Assembly (NCBI GenBank): GCA_965223305.1
Contig: CBDCWT010000060.1
Location: 1 to 48,821 of the forward strand
Length of the DNA stretch: 48,821 nucleotides
From: CBDCWT01 sp965223305
GTDB taxonomy: Bacteria; Planctomycetota; Planctomycetia; Pirellulales; Pirellulaceae
Reading direction: 5' to 3'
Shown here: piece by piece, positions 36,014 to 44,305 of the stretch
How the letters are laid out: each line of letters starts with the position of its first letter
How positions within the stretch are numbered: the first letter of the stretch is position 1
Notes under the pieces: model-generated
The model's database searches: none
The model's input: only the letters and a program-made list of their open reading frames with translations
What the model was told of the DNA's origin: nothing
Translations under genes and position numbers: made by a program

Positions 36014-36265
36014 ATGGGCGAGATTCAAGTTGCTCGAGACCTGCCAGATTTCGATGATGACGTCCAAGTTTACGCGAGGATCTTCAACACCGTTTGGGTG
36101 ATTGTGGAGGAAAAGCTCGAGGACGGCACCGTGATCGTAAGCCATGCAGGAGGCGGTCCCCTTGAGGGCAAGGCTTATTTTGAACAGTCCATGGGCGTTG
36201 CCGGGGGTATGTTCGCGATTTCAGGAAACGAGCCGGTTCTGGAAGTTCGAGTAAACCGTTCGTAA
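36014..36265 (+). CDS. Small hypothetical protein, 83 residues
   Basis: Not recognised. The ATG at 36014 follows GAGCGAGGA; an upstream TTG at 35987 is also in frame. The acidic, beta-rich sequence (DDDVQVYARIFNTVWVIVEE, SHAGGGPLEGKAYFEQ) looks like a real protein. It lies just outside the IS66 element in DNA of lower GC than the core genome. Confidence 0.5.
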   Translation: MGEIQVARDLPDFDDDVQVYARIFNTVWVIVEEKLEDGTVIVSHAGGGPLEGKAYFEQSMGVAGGMFAISGNEPVLEVRVNRS

Positions 36266-36333
36266 AGGTGAAAGAAATCACCGAGGAAGCTGGGGTAATC
36301 GAACGGTCCGCTAGTCTGAACAGAGCCCAGGGT

Positions 36334-36528
36334 TTAGTCGGATTCGGCAAGAGACCATTCGAATTCGCCCTTGTACCTCCGGCATATTCCGTCGAGAAAT
36401 ATTGCCCTGTCGTGTTTTGCGTGGAACTGGAATATCTTGGTCTCACCGTCCAAGAAGCGAACGGCTATGAGATACTTGCCATCACGTTGGGAATAGGATG
36501 CTTCTGGCAGTTCAACTTTGGCGACCAT
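36334..36528 (-). CDS. Small hypothetical protein, 64 residues (alternative plus-strand frame exists)
   Basis: A minus-strand frame beginning MVAKVELPEASYSQRDGK with a beta-like core (YLIAVRFLDGETKIFQF) and a charged end. A plus-strand frame at 36268-36534 (GTG start) covers the same bases. I prefer the minus frame because its composition is more protein-like, but only one, or neither, may be real. Confidence 0.35.
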   Translation of the reverse strand: MVAKVELPEASYSQRDGKYLIAVRFLDGETKIFQFHAKHDRAIFLDGICRRYKGEFEWSLAESD

Positions 36529-36534
36529 AACTAA

Positions 36535-36789
36535 ATCCGTGTGTCCGAAGAAGTTTGCTCTTTTTCATATTATCACGCAGCGATGTGCGTGCGTCGAGGA
36601 GACTAGAAAGTCAACTCGGTGCAAAAGTCTCCAACGCCTCTTGATTCAATGCGACGAACCTGGGCTCCCCTAAACCCGACCAAAGTGCGCGCGAGCTTTC
36701 GGCTTTCGACGCTCAGGACACGACGCCCTCCTGAGCGCGCAACTCGACTCGCAATTTGCTTGCAGGCTCTCGAAATGCGGCTTGCAGTG
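36535..36789. other. Intergenic stretch downstream of the defence-like genes
   Basis: No supported gene; overlapping short frames on both strands lack motifs. It contains the 3' end region of the minus-strand operon. GAGCGCGCAACTCGACTCGC-like inverted pieces are weak. Confidence 0.35.
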
Positions 36790-37498
36790 TCAATTGCCGG
36801 CAAGTTCTGCCTTGAACGATTCAACCGCCGCTTGTAAAAGTCGAAGGCTCTCCTCGACCTTCGAGAGCACTATCGACAGCCTGTTGGTATCTGCGCACGG
36901 CAGCTTCGGATCTCCGTTTGGATCATCCTCATCCAAGGCATCAAGCCATCGCCGAATTAGGTCCATTCCGGTGGTCTCCACGGCTTCGAGCATCTCTCGA
37001 TGCTTCTCCTCCCATTCAAGCAGGTTGTCACCAGCCTCTACTGCAACCTGACTAAGGGCTAAGATCGGGACAGTACTGTCCCGGAACGTTTCGATTGCCA
37101 GGATAAGCTGTTCCCATGCATTGCTCTCTTCCTTCATCGCTCGAAACGCGGGCGAACCCGCCTGCCTCCCTGTCGCGCAGCATTGCAAGTAACTCGATGG
37201 CTCTTTCCAGTCGTGCAAATGGCCGCGCGCTCGGCGGGATGGAGTAACGTTGCTTCCAAATCCGAAGTATTAGTTCGACGGCTTGCTGCTCGGACTTCTG
37301 CTTCTGTTGCAAGTCTGTCGCGGTCTCTGCGGCGACGATCTTCTCGGCGATAAGCTGAGCCAGCCACTTCGACAAAGTCTCGCAACTACGATCGAGTCCG
37401 AGCTCAGTCGAGAGCTGCCTCCCCAAGGCGATAACTTCCGTTGACGGACGTGATTCCGCCGCATCGGTCGATAACATAGAGTCTTGATTTCCAGTCAT
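36790..37498 (-). CDS. Small helical partner protein of the giant STAND gene, frame broken once
   Basis: Two overlapping frames (37498 down to 37052, and 37218 down to 36790) join into one protein of about 235 residues when one base is removed from the GGG at 37157-37159 (minus strand). The first half is helical: LGLDRSCETLSKWLAQLIAE, ELILRIWKQRYSIPPSARPF and LERAIELLAMLRDRE. The second half is EESNAWEQLILAIETFRD and DLIRRWLDALDEDD. I recall similar small proteins next to large STAND NTPase genes but cannot name the family. The first ATG overlaps the giant gene by 95 bases; a TTG at 37423 would overlap by only 20. An internal ATG at 37137 could give a separate 115-residue protein. Confidence 0.6.
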
Positions 37499-40400
37499 GT
37501 TGTCCCTTTGAAAACTCAGTTGCTTCCGCGTCTACAAGTTTTCCCTCATCAACGCTTCGACGAATCTGCACTTCGACGATCAACGAACACGACTTCTCCT
37601 TTAGAAAACTCAGGAGGTCAACGTGTCTAAACCAAAGCCGGTGCCCGTATGTCAAGAAGTCACTACGTTCGTCTCTTACACGATCAGGTTTGTCGCACCA
37701 CGACTCACGAAAGGCGACGAGATCGTTTGTCTTGCCGTTACGGAACTCGCCTGAAGTACGGTTGATGTTCAATGAGAACAAACTGGTTGCTTCAGTTCCC
37801 GGACGAAGATCTGTTGCCGATGACCGATACGCAAACGGGTCAGACCCCTCGAGTTCACTTGTTTCGACACCGCGGTCCAGAATCCAGCCGCGCAGTTCCA
37901 GGCGGAGACCAGCGAACTTGTCGAGTATCTCCATATCATCGTCACCTTCCCATGGAATACGGAAGTCCGTCGTGCGAGAATCTTGCATCGCACGCATCAG
38001 CGCATTTGCAGTGTCCGGGCTTACCAACGCCGATTGAATCCGGTGGTCACGGCTACAGCGATATTGATACAGATCGGTCGTTCCCCAGACCACCAAGTAT
38101 CCAGAATGATTTCGTTCGTGAATCCCAAGGGCGGCCTCAAACTCGTCCTCTGTCGGAGCTGCGTACCACTCATCTTTCTTGGGGCTCATCCAAAGACGCT
38201 CGTCCATTGGAGTTGCCTGACGCAGATCAGAAATCCAGGAACCGGGAACGGACACGTCCCAACGAGCGAGCCAGCTGTCCCACCGATTGTCATCGCCATC
38301 TGAATACTGATCGACCTGCACAGCATGGTCTCTTAACATTCGCACAGCTGCGCAATGCATGGCGTGCAACTCAAGATGCGTGTGCAGGCGTTCAATGGTT
38401 GGCGTACCGGATTGGCGGTTGGAGAATACCCAATAATCCTCATGCGGATACATCGCTCTTGTGCAATCACCCGCATCGGTGTTGGACATCATGCCCCACT
38501 CATCGCAGATTATCGTTTCCAGATAAGGAAAGAACTCATCCGCCGAGAGATCGAAGACGCGGGCCAAAGGATCGTACCAATACGGCACTGTGTCCATCGT
38601 GTCGAAGTCGAAGCGAGTTCCGCTCTCGCGACCAAGTCCAGCGTGCCTGTTTCGCTCATTCTGCGCCACGCGCCCCGCGAGACACTCAATCGCAATCTTT
38701 AAGTCTTCGGTGCTGAACTGGGAAGGCGCATACTGCGTAAGACATTGGACGGCCCTTCGGCAGCAGTTGTAGATGACGGCATGTGGATAGGGCGACGCTC
38801 GCAATTCCATCAACGCAATATCTCGGTACCCGAGCATTGATTTAGGGTCTTCGGCAGCTAACTGCTCGAATAAGACAAAGTACCATTGGCGGGCAGCCAA
38901 CCAATAGAACGCATTCCTCTTGTCACAGTATGGATGGTGCTGAGGATCAGATGTCGAGAGAGGTAGTTCTGGTATCAATGAATAGCCAGCACGGTGCATT
39001 GTGCGGCAGGCGTGTATCGTCCGCCACCGTATTCGCGTGTCAGGATGGCCCAACAGATACCACACGAGGGTGCTTGCGATGGAGTGGTCTTGGCAGTCTG
39101 GCATCACTTGAGCGACCTTCGATGCTGCCAGGTCTGCTCTAACATCCGTTGCCAGCTCGTTCAGAAATGAACTGAGTACGCGGATAGATTCTCCGTCGTC
39201 TAGCCTTGGGACCAATTCACTCATGAACTCGTAAAGTGCTCTGGCGGCAGCATCTTCACACGCATTGCCGAATGGAAACGCATTTAACACGTAGGTGGCG
39301 AAGGTGGCATGTGAGGCCTGGGTAAGTTCTAAGAGCTTGTCAAGTCTATAGAAGTGAAGTCCGTATTCTCCAAAGAGATGTTCCGCGGCGCGCGGCGCTA
39401 TGCGTTCCGAAACGTTGGCCGCCCAGCGTTGGACGGCTGGATGGACATTCCATCTTTCAAGTCTGCTGCAAAGTGCCTCCACGAGGTCGTCGAACGGGAC
39501 CACGCTACTGGATACTTCTAAGAGAGCGTCTAGGTGCTCGACGAAATCGGCGATAGGTACGAGCGACTGGATCTCAGCTAGAGTGCGAGTTCGTTCCACG
39601 TAGAGATTCCATTGGGCGCCGGCCTGATTCTCCTTGAGAAGTTGCTGTAAAGGCCGCTCTATACTTTGCTTGTCGACGAAGCGGCCGTCAAGAGTAAGGT
39701 CAGGCTTTGGTGGTTCCTCGTCACTTTGACTGATGCCCCGAGAGTGCTGCACTCTGTTTGAGTCTGGTGATTCTTGCGCGTCGATACCTTCGAGGAATTC
39801 GCAGAAACGCCGTAGTGCGACCACTTCGCTGGCGTTCTCCAGATTACGGCTCTCCAACCACTCCATAAACTCGCGCGAGTATCTCCGTCTGTGCCCGAAC
39901 TCTGATTTCCGTACGCAGAAGTCGACCATTTCTCGAATAGCTGCCCGAGCATCGCTTGGAGACTCTCTGTCAATGAGATCAATTGCATTGAGGCTAAGAT
40001 CGAATGCGCCGTATCCCGGCAGAATGCAGTTCGCCAACATGAATCTGGGGTCTAGTTCTCCAAGGTCAACCAACGTCTGCGTTAATGTCCGGAGACTTTC
40101 GCGAATCGATAGGCGACCCGCTTGGTCCCACCTACAGACTACGGCCGCGCCAGCGATTCGAGAAAGATGAGTAATCGCCGAAATGGCATCGCTCCATGGG
40201 AAATGATCCCATCCTTCGAGCCTGTAGCTGAAGTCCTCGACAACACATGCGACTTGCTCCGCTTCCGAAGCCATGTCTTTGCCTGGCGCGTCGGCACGGG
40301 CTCTTTTGCCCAAGGTAGACAAGAGCGAAATGATCGAGAAAGCCTCGTCGTCAACCTCTTCAGCGGCCTTCAGCGACTCGTCGAAATAGACTTGGCCAGC

Positions 40401-41021
40401 AGTTCGGTCTACCTCACTCGCGACCTCGCAACAACGAGTCAGCAGTCGCACCCTTTCGGAGCCGGCCATCGATTCAGACTGAATCTGCTGAAGTGCATTA
40501 TGCACCAACTCCAAGGCTCGCATTTCTAGCCCAGGAACGCGTGCGGCAGTCGCGGCAAAATCTAGCAGTAGCTCTGCCCAGGGGTCTGAAAAGCTGCCAA
40601 CAATCGTCTCGAAGTCGGCAGCCACATCACTGCTTGTCCAAACCACCGTTCGGCACAGGACCTTCGCACGGTGTGTCTTCCAGCGATAGCGCAGTCCACG
40701 ATGCTCATAAGATCTTGCTGACGACGGCCACGCGTTCAGTGCGGCATTCAGACATTTGACGTACTCCGCCCGACCTAACTGGCCCCGAATCGCTCTAGCT
40801 CTGAAATGGTACGTTGGCAGCAGGAACGCGTAGACGGCCTGATGTTCTTCGCAATCGCGAGCTAATCGCTCTTCTTCCTTCCTCAATCGCGCACGCTCTT
40901 CATCTGAATGAGTCTCATCATCTAGCTTCGGTTTGGGGACAAGTTCGCTGGGGAGTAGACTCGCGTCGGAACACGCGAGATCTTGGTCGGTTAGTGAGGC
41001 TATTAGCGCCTTGCTGCGCAA
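37404..41021 (-). CDS. C-terminal part (helical sensor-like region) of a giant STAND protein
   Basis: A 1,205-residue frame without a good start: it begins at a TTG. The same frame is open upstream for about 48 codons into the end of the preceding gene. Removing one base from GGG at 41135-41137 (CCC on the minus strand) joins the two reading frames through DNHRQSEDDWCIVSK. The sequence is almost wholly helical and repeat-like (AFLLPTYHFRARAIRGQL, RALELVHNALQQIQ, IASTLVWYLLGHPDTRIRWR), ending in a beta-rich domain (YLVVWGTTDLYQYRC, SLIVEVQIRRSVDEG). In Avs-type proteins this region recognises phage proteins; that role is inference. No enzymatic motif was found. Confidence 0.75.
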   Translation of the reverse strand: MRSKALIASLTDQDLACSDASLLPSELVPKPKLDDETHSDEERARLRKEEERLARDCEEHQAVYAFLLPTYHFRARAIRGQLGRAEYVKCLNAALNAWPSSARSYEHRGLRYRWKTHRAKVLCRTVVWTSSDVAADFETIVGSFSDPWAELLLDFAATAARVPGLEMRALELVHNALQQIQSESMAGSERVRLLTRCCEVASEVDRTAGQVYFDESLKAAEEVDDEAFSIISLLSTLGKRARADAPGKDMASEAEQVACVVEDFSYRLEGWDHFPWSDAISAITHLSRIAGAAVVCRWDQAGRLSIRESLRTLTQTLVDLGELDPRFMLANCILPGYGAFDLSLNAIDLIDRESPSDARAAIREMVDFCVRKSEFGHRRRYSREFMEWLESRNLENASEVVALRRFCEFLEGIDAQESPDSNRVQHSRGISQSDEEPPKPDLTLDGRFVDKQSIERPLQQLLKENQAGAQWNLYVERTRTLAEIQSLVPIADFVEHLDALLEVSSSVVPFDDLVEALCSRLERWNVHPAVQRWAANVSERIAPRAAEHLFGEYGLHFYRLDKLLELTQASHATFATYVLNAFPFGNACEDAAARALYEFMSELVPRLDDGESIRVLSSFLNELATDVRADLAASKVAQVMPDCQDHSIASTLVWYLLGHPDTRIRWRTIHACRTMHRAGYSLIPELPLSTSDPQHHPYCDKRNAFYWLAARQWYFVLFEQLAAEDPKSMLGYRDIALMELRASPYPHAVIYNCCRRAVQCLTQYAPSQFSTEDLKIAIECLAGRVAQNERNRHAGLGRESGTRFDFDTMDTVPYWYDPLARVFDLSADEFFPYLETIICDEWGMMSNTDAGDCTRAMYPHEDYWVFSNRQSGTPTIERLHTHLELHAMHCAAVRMLRDHAVQVDQYSDGDDNRWDSWLARWDVSVPGSWISDLRQATPMDERLWMSPKKDEWYAAPTEDEFEAALGIHERNHSGYLVVWGTTDLYQYRCSRDHRIQSALVSPDTANALMRAMQDSRTTDFRIPWEGDDDMEILDKFAGLRLELRGWILDRGVETSELEGSDPFAYRSSATDLRPGTEATSLFSLNINRTSGEFRNGKTNDLVAFRESWCDKPDRVRDERSDFLTYGHRLWFRHVDLLSFLKEKSCSLIVEVQIRRSVDEGKLVDAEATEFSKGQHDWKSRLYVIDRCGGITSVNGSYRLGEAALD

Positions 41022-41130
41022 GAACCAATCAATCGCAGTGATACTATCCTCGCTTGAATGGTCGACAGAAACCCTGGGCGGTCGCGGACAATAGAGCTTC
41101 GAGACTATGCACCAGTCGTCCTCCGATTGT

Positions 41131-43725
41131 CTATGGGTTGTCGCGGCCCTCGGCGGCTGTAATGATCATCTCACGCAGCTGAGATGCTCGCCTTGACTTT
41201 GCAGTAGCTTTCAAGTTCTCCGTGAACTCACTCAGCTTCGCAACCCATGCTTTTGGCACTAGCGAGCATGTGTTCACACACGCTTCAACGAGGGCTAAGA
41301 GCACATCCCTCTCATTCGGGTTGACATCAAGCAGAGGATTTTGGGTTCGGCTATCGAAGCAACGAAGCGCAACCCGCCGACATACATCTAGTCGAAAGGC
41401 ACGAGGACGCCATCGGCTCATCCACTCGTGGGCCGCGTCGTAGCCGTCGGAACGTAAGTATGACTCCACGAGCATGGCAAAATACTCGTTACCAACGTCA
41501 TCGCGATCGAATGGATGTTCCTCTCCATCCGGCGGCCGTCGCCGGAGCCACTCGCGAAGCTGAATCCTGGCTAAACGCTGGTGTTCTCGCACACTTGCCG
41601 AAGAAGCCTCGACTCGACTGAAGATCGCTGCGCAGCTCATATGACGCATTGCCATTGAACCTGGCCGATCCACCTCATGCGTAAAATACAGACGCTGCAC
41701 CGTGGCCGCTGTGCCATATCGCAGGGCGAGGTCGGGGTGTTCGTCCAGCAACCGGTCAGTCGTTTCGCTTGCCTTTGACTCCTTTGCCAACTCAAATAGA
41801 AGCTGAATCGTTGCTGGCGTGGGGCCATCACCAACGGCGTGTTGCAGAGCAAGTCTTGTTCGTGAAATCTGAAGCCGTCGCCTTTCGATCGGGTCCTGAA
41901 TGATTTCAAGGCCCACACGGCTCTTCACAAGCTCCATGAGTCGGTCAGCGTGGCCAGCTGCTGATAAAGCAAGTCCAAGGTTACGTGACGCATAGTCCGA
42001 GGACGCGGCTTGATTTAAGAACAGGTCCGCTCGACGCTCGGCAAGTTGCTGAGTCATCGGGTACTTTTGGGACAAGAAGGCGTCAAAATTCTCGTCTCTC
42101 AGATTCGCACTTTCACCAACGACATATAAACCACTAACCAAATCTGCACAGACATCTTCAACTGCTGCACGTGTGCTGCCAGCGAGCAAAGCTATACAGT
42201 CCAAAGGGACAGGACGTGGAAGATGCGTGAATGCCCGACAAATGCTACCAGTAAGTTCGTCCGATCCATTCCGCAAGCCAGCTTCTGTGATTGCTCGCTC
42301 AAAAAGATCATCGAGTGTCTTTCCCGTTGGCCGCAGGAATTCTAGGACGGCCTCAAAATCATCGGCGCTCAAGGACAATGCGTACTCTTGAACTCTCGGG
42401 ATGCCATTGGATAGCGTATGAAATTCTGCAGTTTGCTCTTGCGTTAATCCGGCGAAATGAAGGGATACTTTTGCCTGAGTATCATTCTCTGAGAATGGTT
42501 CAATTGGCACGATTACGGTGCTGTCGTCAAGCTTGAGCGTGTCACGGCGGTGCGTTCGACACGAGACGATAAGGCGGCAACCATCCGGTATGCTGCAGCG
42601 TACTAAGTCGTGGACAAACGACGTTGCATTCTGTTCATCTGCGGCAGCGACACTGTTGTCAGCCGCATCAATGATGACGCAGACCAGCGCCTCTGGACTA
42701 TGAGCCCGAACGACTTTAGACGCAATTCGCAATTTGTCGATGAAGACCCGATTGAGGTCGTTGTCGTCGAGGTCTGTGTTGAGCAATAAGTCCGTCTTCG
42801 TCGCGACAGCCAACTCGTTGCAGACTTGTCGTATCCCGTACTTGTGCAGATGTCGCCTATCTTCAGGGTCCTTGTAGGCGCCCGAGGCGAAGCAGTCGAA
42901 CATAATTGCGACAGAACCTTCTGGCAGGTGATCTGTGACGGATGACAACAGAGTTGTTTTGCCGTAACCACCACCACCGTGTACGCAGATGACACCAAAA
43001 GCCGCGGACGCGATCTCGTGAGCTAGAGTCCTTGCTTGCGCCCGCTCTACAAGCCTCTCCGACAGGGTTATGGAAGCGCTCGCGGGAAACAGCGAACGGT
43101 AACTTCCCGATAGCAGTGATACTACTTCGTCCCGCGTGATAGATGCTCTTTCGTGTGGCTGACTCAAGTCCCAGATCCGAGTCTTGAGTTTGTCTCGTTG
43201 CAAGTTCGTCTCAAGGAAACCGTGATCAGCCAGCTTCTTTGAGATCTCGATCTCCTGACGGACTCGTGAGAGTTCGTCTGTATGCGACGACAGGTCAAGG
43301 ATTCGGATGAAATCGCAGTACTCGCTCGACTTCAGGCCTGATGCCATGAACAAGTCTTCATGCGTTGCGCGGTGAAGCGTCCCTAGTCTTTTCAGCAACT
43401 TGGCCTTCTGGTTGACGGCCTCGTCAACCAGGACCATTTTTGCGCCTTCTAGGGCATCCAGCAGCGTTTGCTGCGTTGGTCGATTGCTAACCAACCGCAG
43501 TTGCATTTTCGACAAAACTGACGTCCTGCCGAACGTGTCCAAGTGTCGCTTGAACAGATCAGCCAGCTTTCGCATCAAGGCACCCGCAAATGTTCCCGGC
43601 TTTTTGCCACGTGTGACATCGGCCAAGGTCCACGGCGCAGATGGCGCAGTCGTGCTGTATTTCAATTGTGAGCAGACCACCCGAGACGCTTCAGCAAACC
43701 GCTCGCCCCCGTAGTATTCCGTCAA
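41131..43725 (-). CDS. Central part (nuclease end and STAND NTPase) of a giant defence-like protein
   Basis: An 864-residue frame opening with a TTG in the middle of a conserved motif (VDLTEYYGGERF), so it is not the true N-terminus. SQLKYS near the start is the Q-x-K of a PD-(D/E)XK nuclease. Then follow Walker A VICVHGGGGYGKTTLL, Walker B ALVCVIIDAAD, the RLIVSCRTHRRD arginine strand and LSNGIPRVQEYAL (NACHT-like GxP), a winged-helix-like region and helical repeats. This is the STAND class used by Avs and other immune ATPases, which oligomerise on ligand binding. The stop at 41131 disappears when the CCC homopolymer is shortened by one. Confidence 0.85.
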   Translation of the reverse strand: MTEYYGGERFAEASRVVCSQLKYSTTAPSAPWTLADVTRGKKPGTFAGALMRKLADLFKRHLDTFGRTSVLSKMQLRLVSNRPTQQTLLDALEGAKMVLVDEAVNQKAKLLKRLGTLHRATHEDLFMASGLKSSEYCDFIRILDLSSHTDELSRVRQEIEISKKLADHGFLETNLQRDKLKTRIWDLSQPHERASITRDEVVSLLSGSYRSLFPASASITLSERLVERAQARTLAHEIASAAFGVICVHGGGGYGKTTLLSSVTDHLPEGSVAIMFDCFASGAYKDPEDRRHLHKYGIRQVCNELAVATKTDLLLNTDLDDNDLNRVFIDKLRIASKVVRAHSPEALVCVIIDAADNSVAAADEQNATSFVHDLVRCSIPDGCRLIVSCRTHRRDTLKLDDSTVIVPIEPFSENDTQAKVSLHFAGLTQEQTAEFHTLSNGIPRVQEYALSLSADDFEAVLEFLRPTGKTLDDLFERAITEAGLRNGSDELTGSICRAFTHLPRPVPLDCIALLAGSTRAAVEDVCADLVSGLYVVGESANLRDENFDAFLSQKYPMTQQLAERRADLFLNQAASSDYASRNLGLALSAAGHADRLMELVKSRVGLEIIQDPIERRRLQISRTRLALQHAVGDGPTPATIQLLFELAKESKASETTDRLLDEHPDLALRYGTAATVQRLYFTHEVDRPGSMAMRHMSCAAIFSRVEASSASVREHQRLARIQLREWLRRRPPDGEEHPFDRDDVGNEYFAMLVESYLRSDGYDAAHEWMSRWRPRAFRLDVCRRVALRCFDSRTQNPLLDVNPNERDVLLALVEACVNTCSLVPKAWVAKLSEFTENLKATAKSRRASQLREMIITAAEGRDNP

Positions 43726-43922
43726 GTCGACGGCAAGGAGCGCGTGGGCCGGAATGATCGACGGCTACAGCATCGACGGGGGTTATTCCCTCTGGCTTAA
43801 CGGCAACGAGGTCAGTCCCCGGGCCTCAGCAGCTCAAGAGAACGACGAACGGCCCAATCGAGGTGAAAGTCATCTCCCGCGTTGGACGTGGACGCGTCAA
43901 CAGATTTTCGGTCGTTGCTCAT
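43726..43922 (-). CDS. N-terminal part (nuclease domain) of the giant defence-like protein, two frame breaks
   Basis: From the ATG at 43920-43922 the frame reads MSNDRKSVDASTSNAGDDFH, then LDWAVRRSLELLRPG, and stops at 43812. Dropping one G from GGGG at 43817-43820 (minus) continues as TDLVAVKPEGITPVDAVAV. Dropping one C from CCC at 43746-43748 then leads into HALLAVDLTEYYGGERF of the next piece. So all of the PD-(D/E)XK core is present: GDDFH, Glu in VKPEG, Asp/Glu in VDLTE, and Q-x-K in SQLKYS. An earlier ATG at 44018 would add 32 residues. With the three repairs, 37,404-43,922 is one frame of 2,171 residues. Confidence 0.6.
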
Positions 43923-44305
43923 AGATGCCAGTAATTCCTTTTTCCGAGCGAGGGCCCGCAGCACAGATGCGACCACCTGGACGGCTACAAACCATCCATC
44001 TCCATGATTCTCGAACATATCAACTACTAGGTACAGACCACATCTGCGTCGGCGAGTCTGACCCTGCTACTGCACCGACGAGATAAATGGTGTCATTGCT
44101 GTACGCCTCGTTATGTGTCACATGACGAACCGACCGAGAGCGTCATGTGCACATGACGGCCAATGCCACGCCCTCCTTATGCACTTTGCACGGGCCTGGA
44201 TTCCTACTTCGGCGTGCTCACCGATACAGGAATCGAGAGGTGCGTTTCGTGCTTAGATGGCTCCCCGGAGCGTGTCAACGACTTTGAGACAACTGCCTTT
44301 CGAAT
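43923..44305. promoter_or_regulatory. Upstream region of the giant gene with a perfect 18-bp palindrome
   Basis: CGTCATGTGCACATGACG at 44141-44158 is a perfect palindrome. A related half site CATGACG (44121-44127) pairs with CGTCATG (44141-44147) across 13 bases. It lies about 220 bases upstream of the proposed start and may bind a regulator. Otherwise no gene is supported here. The right end borders the IS3-type element. Confidence 0.45.

Noticed and set aside
43754..43924. Short plus-strand frame beginning MIDGYSIDGGYS
   Set aside because: It lies opposite the recovered nuclease N-terminus, whose minus-strand motifs explain the sequence better.
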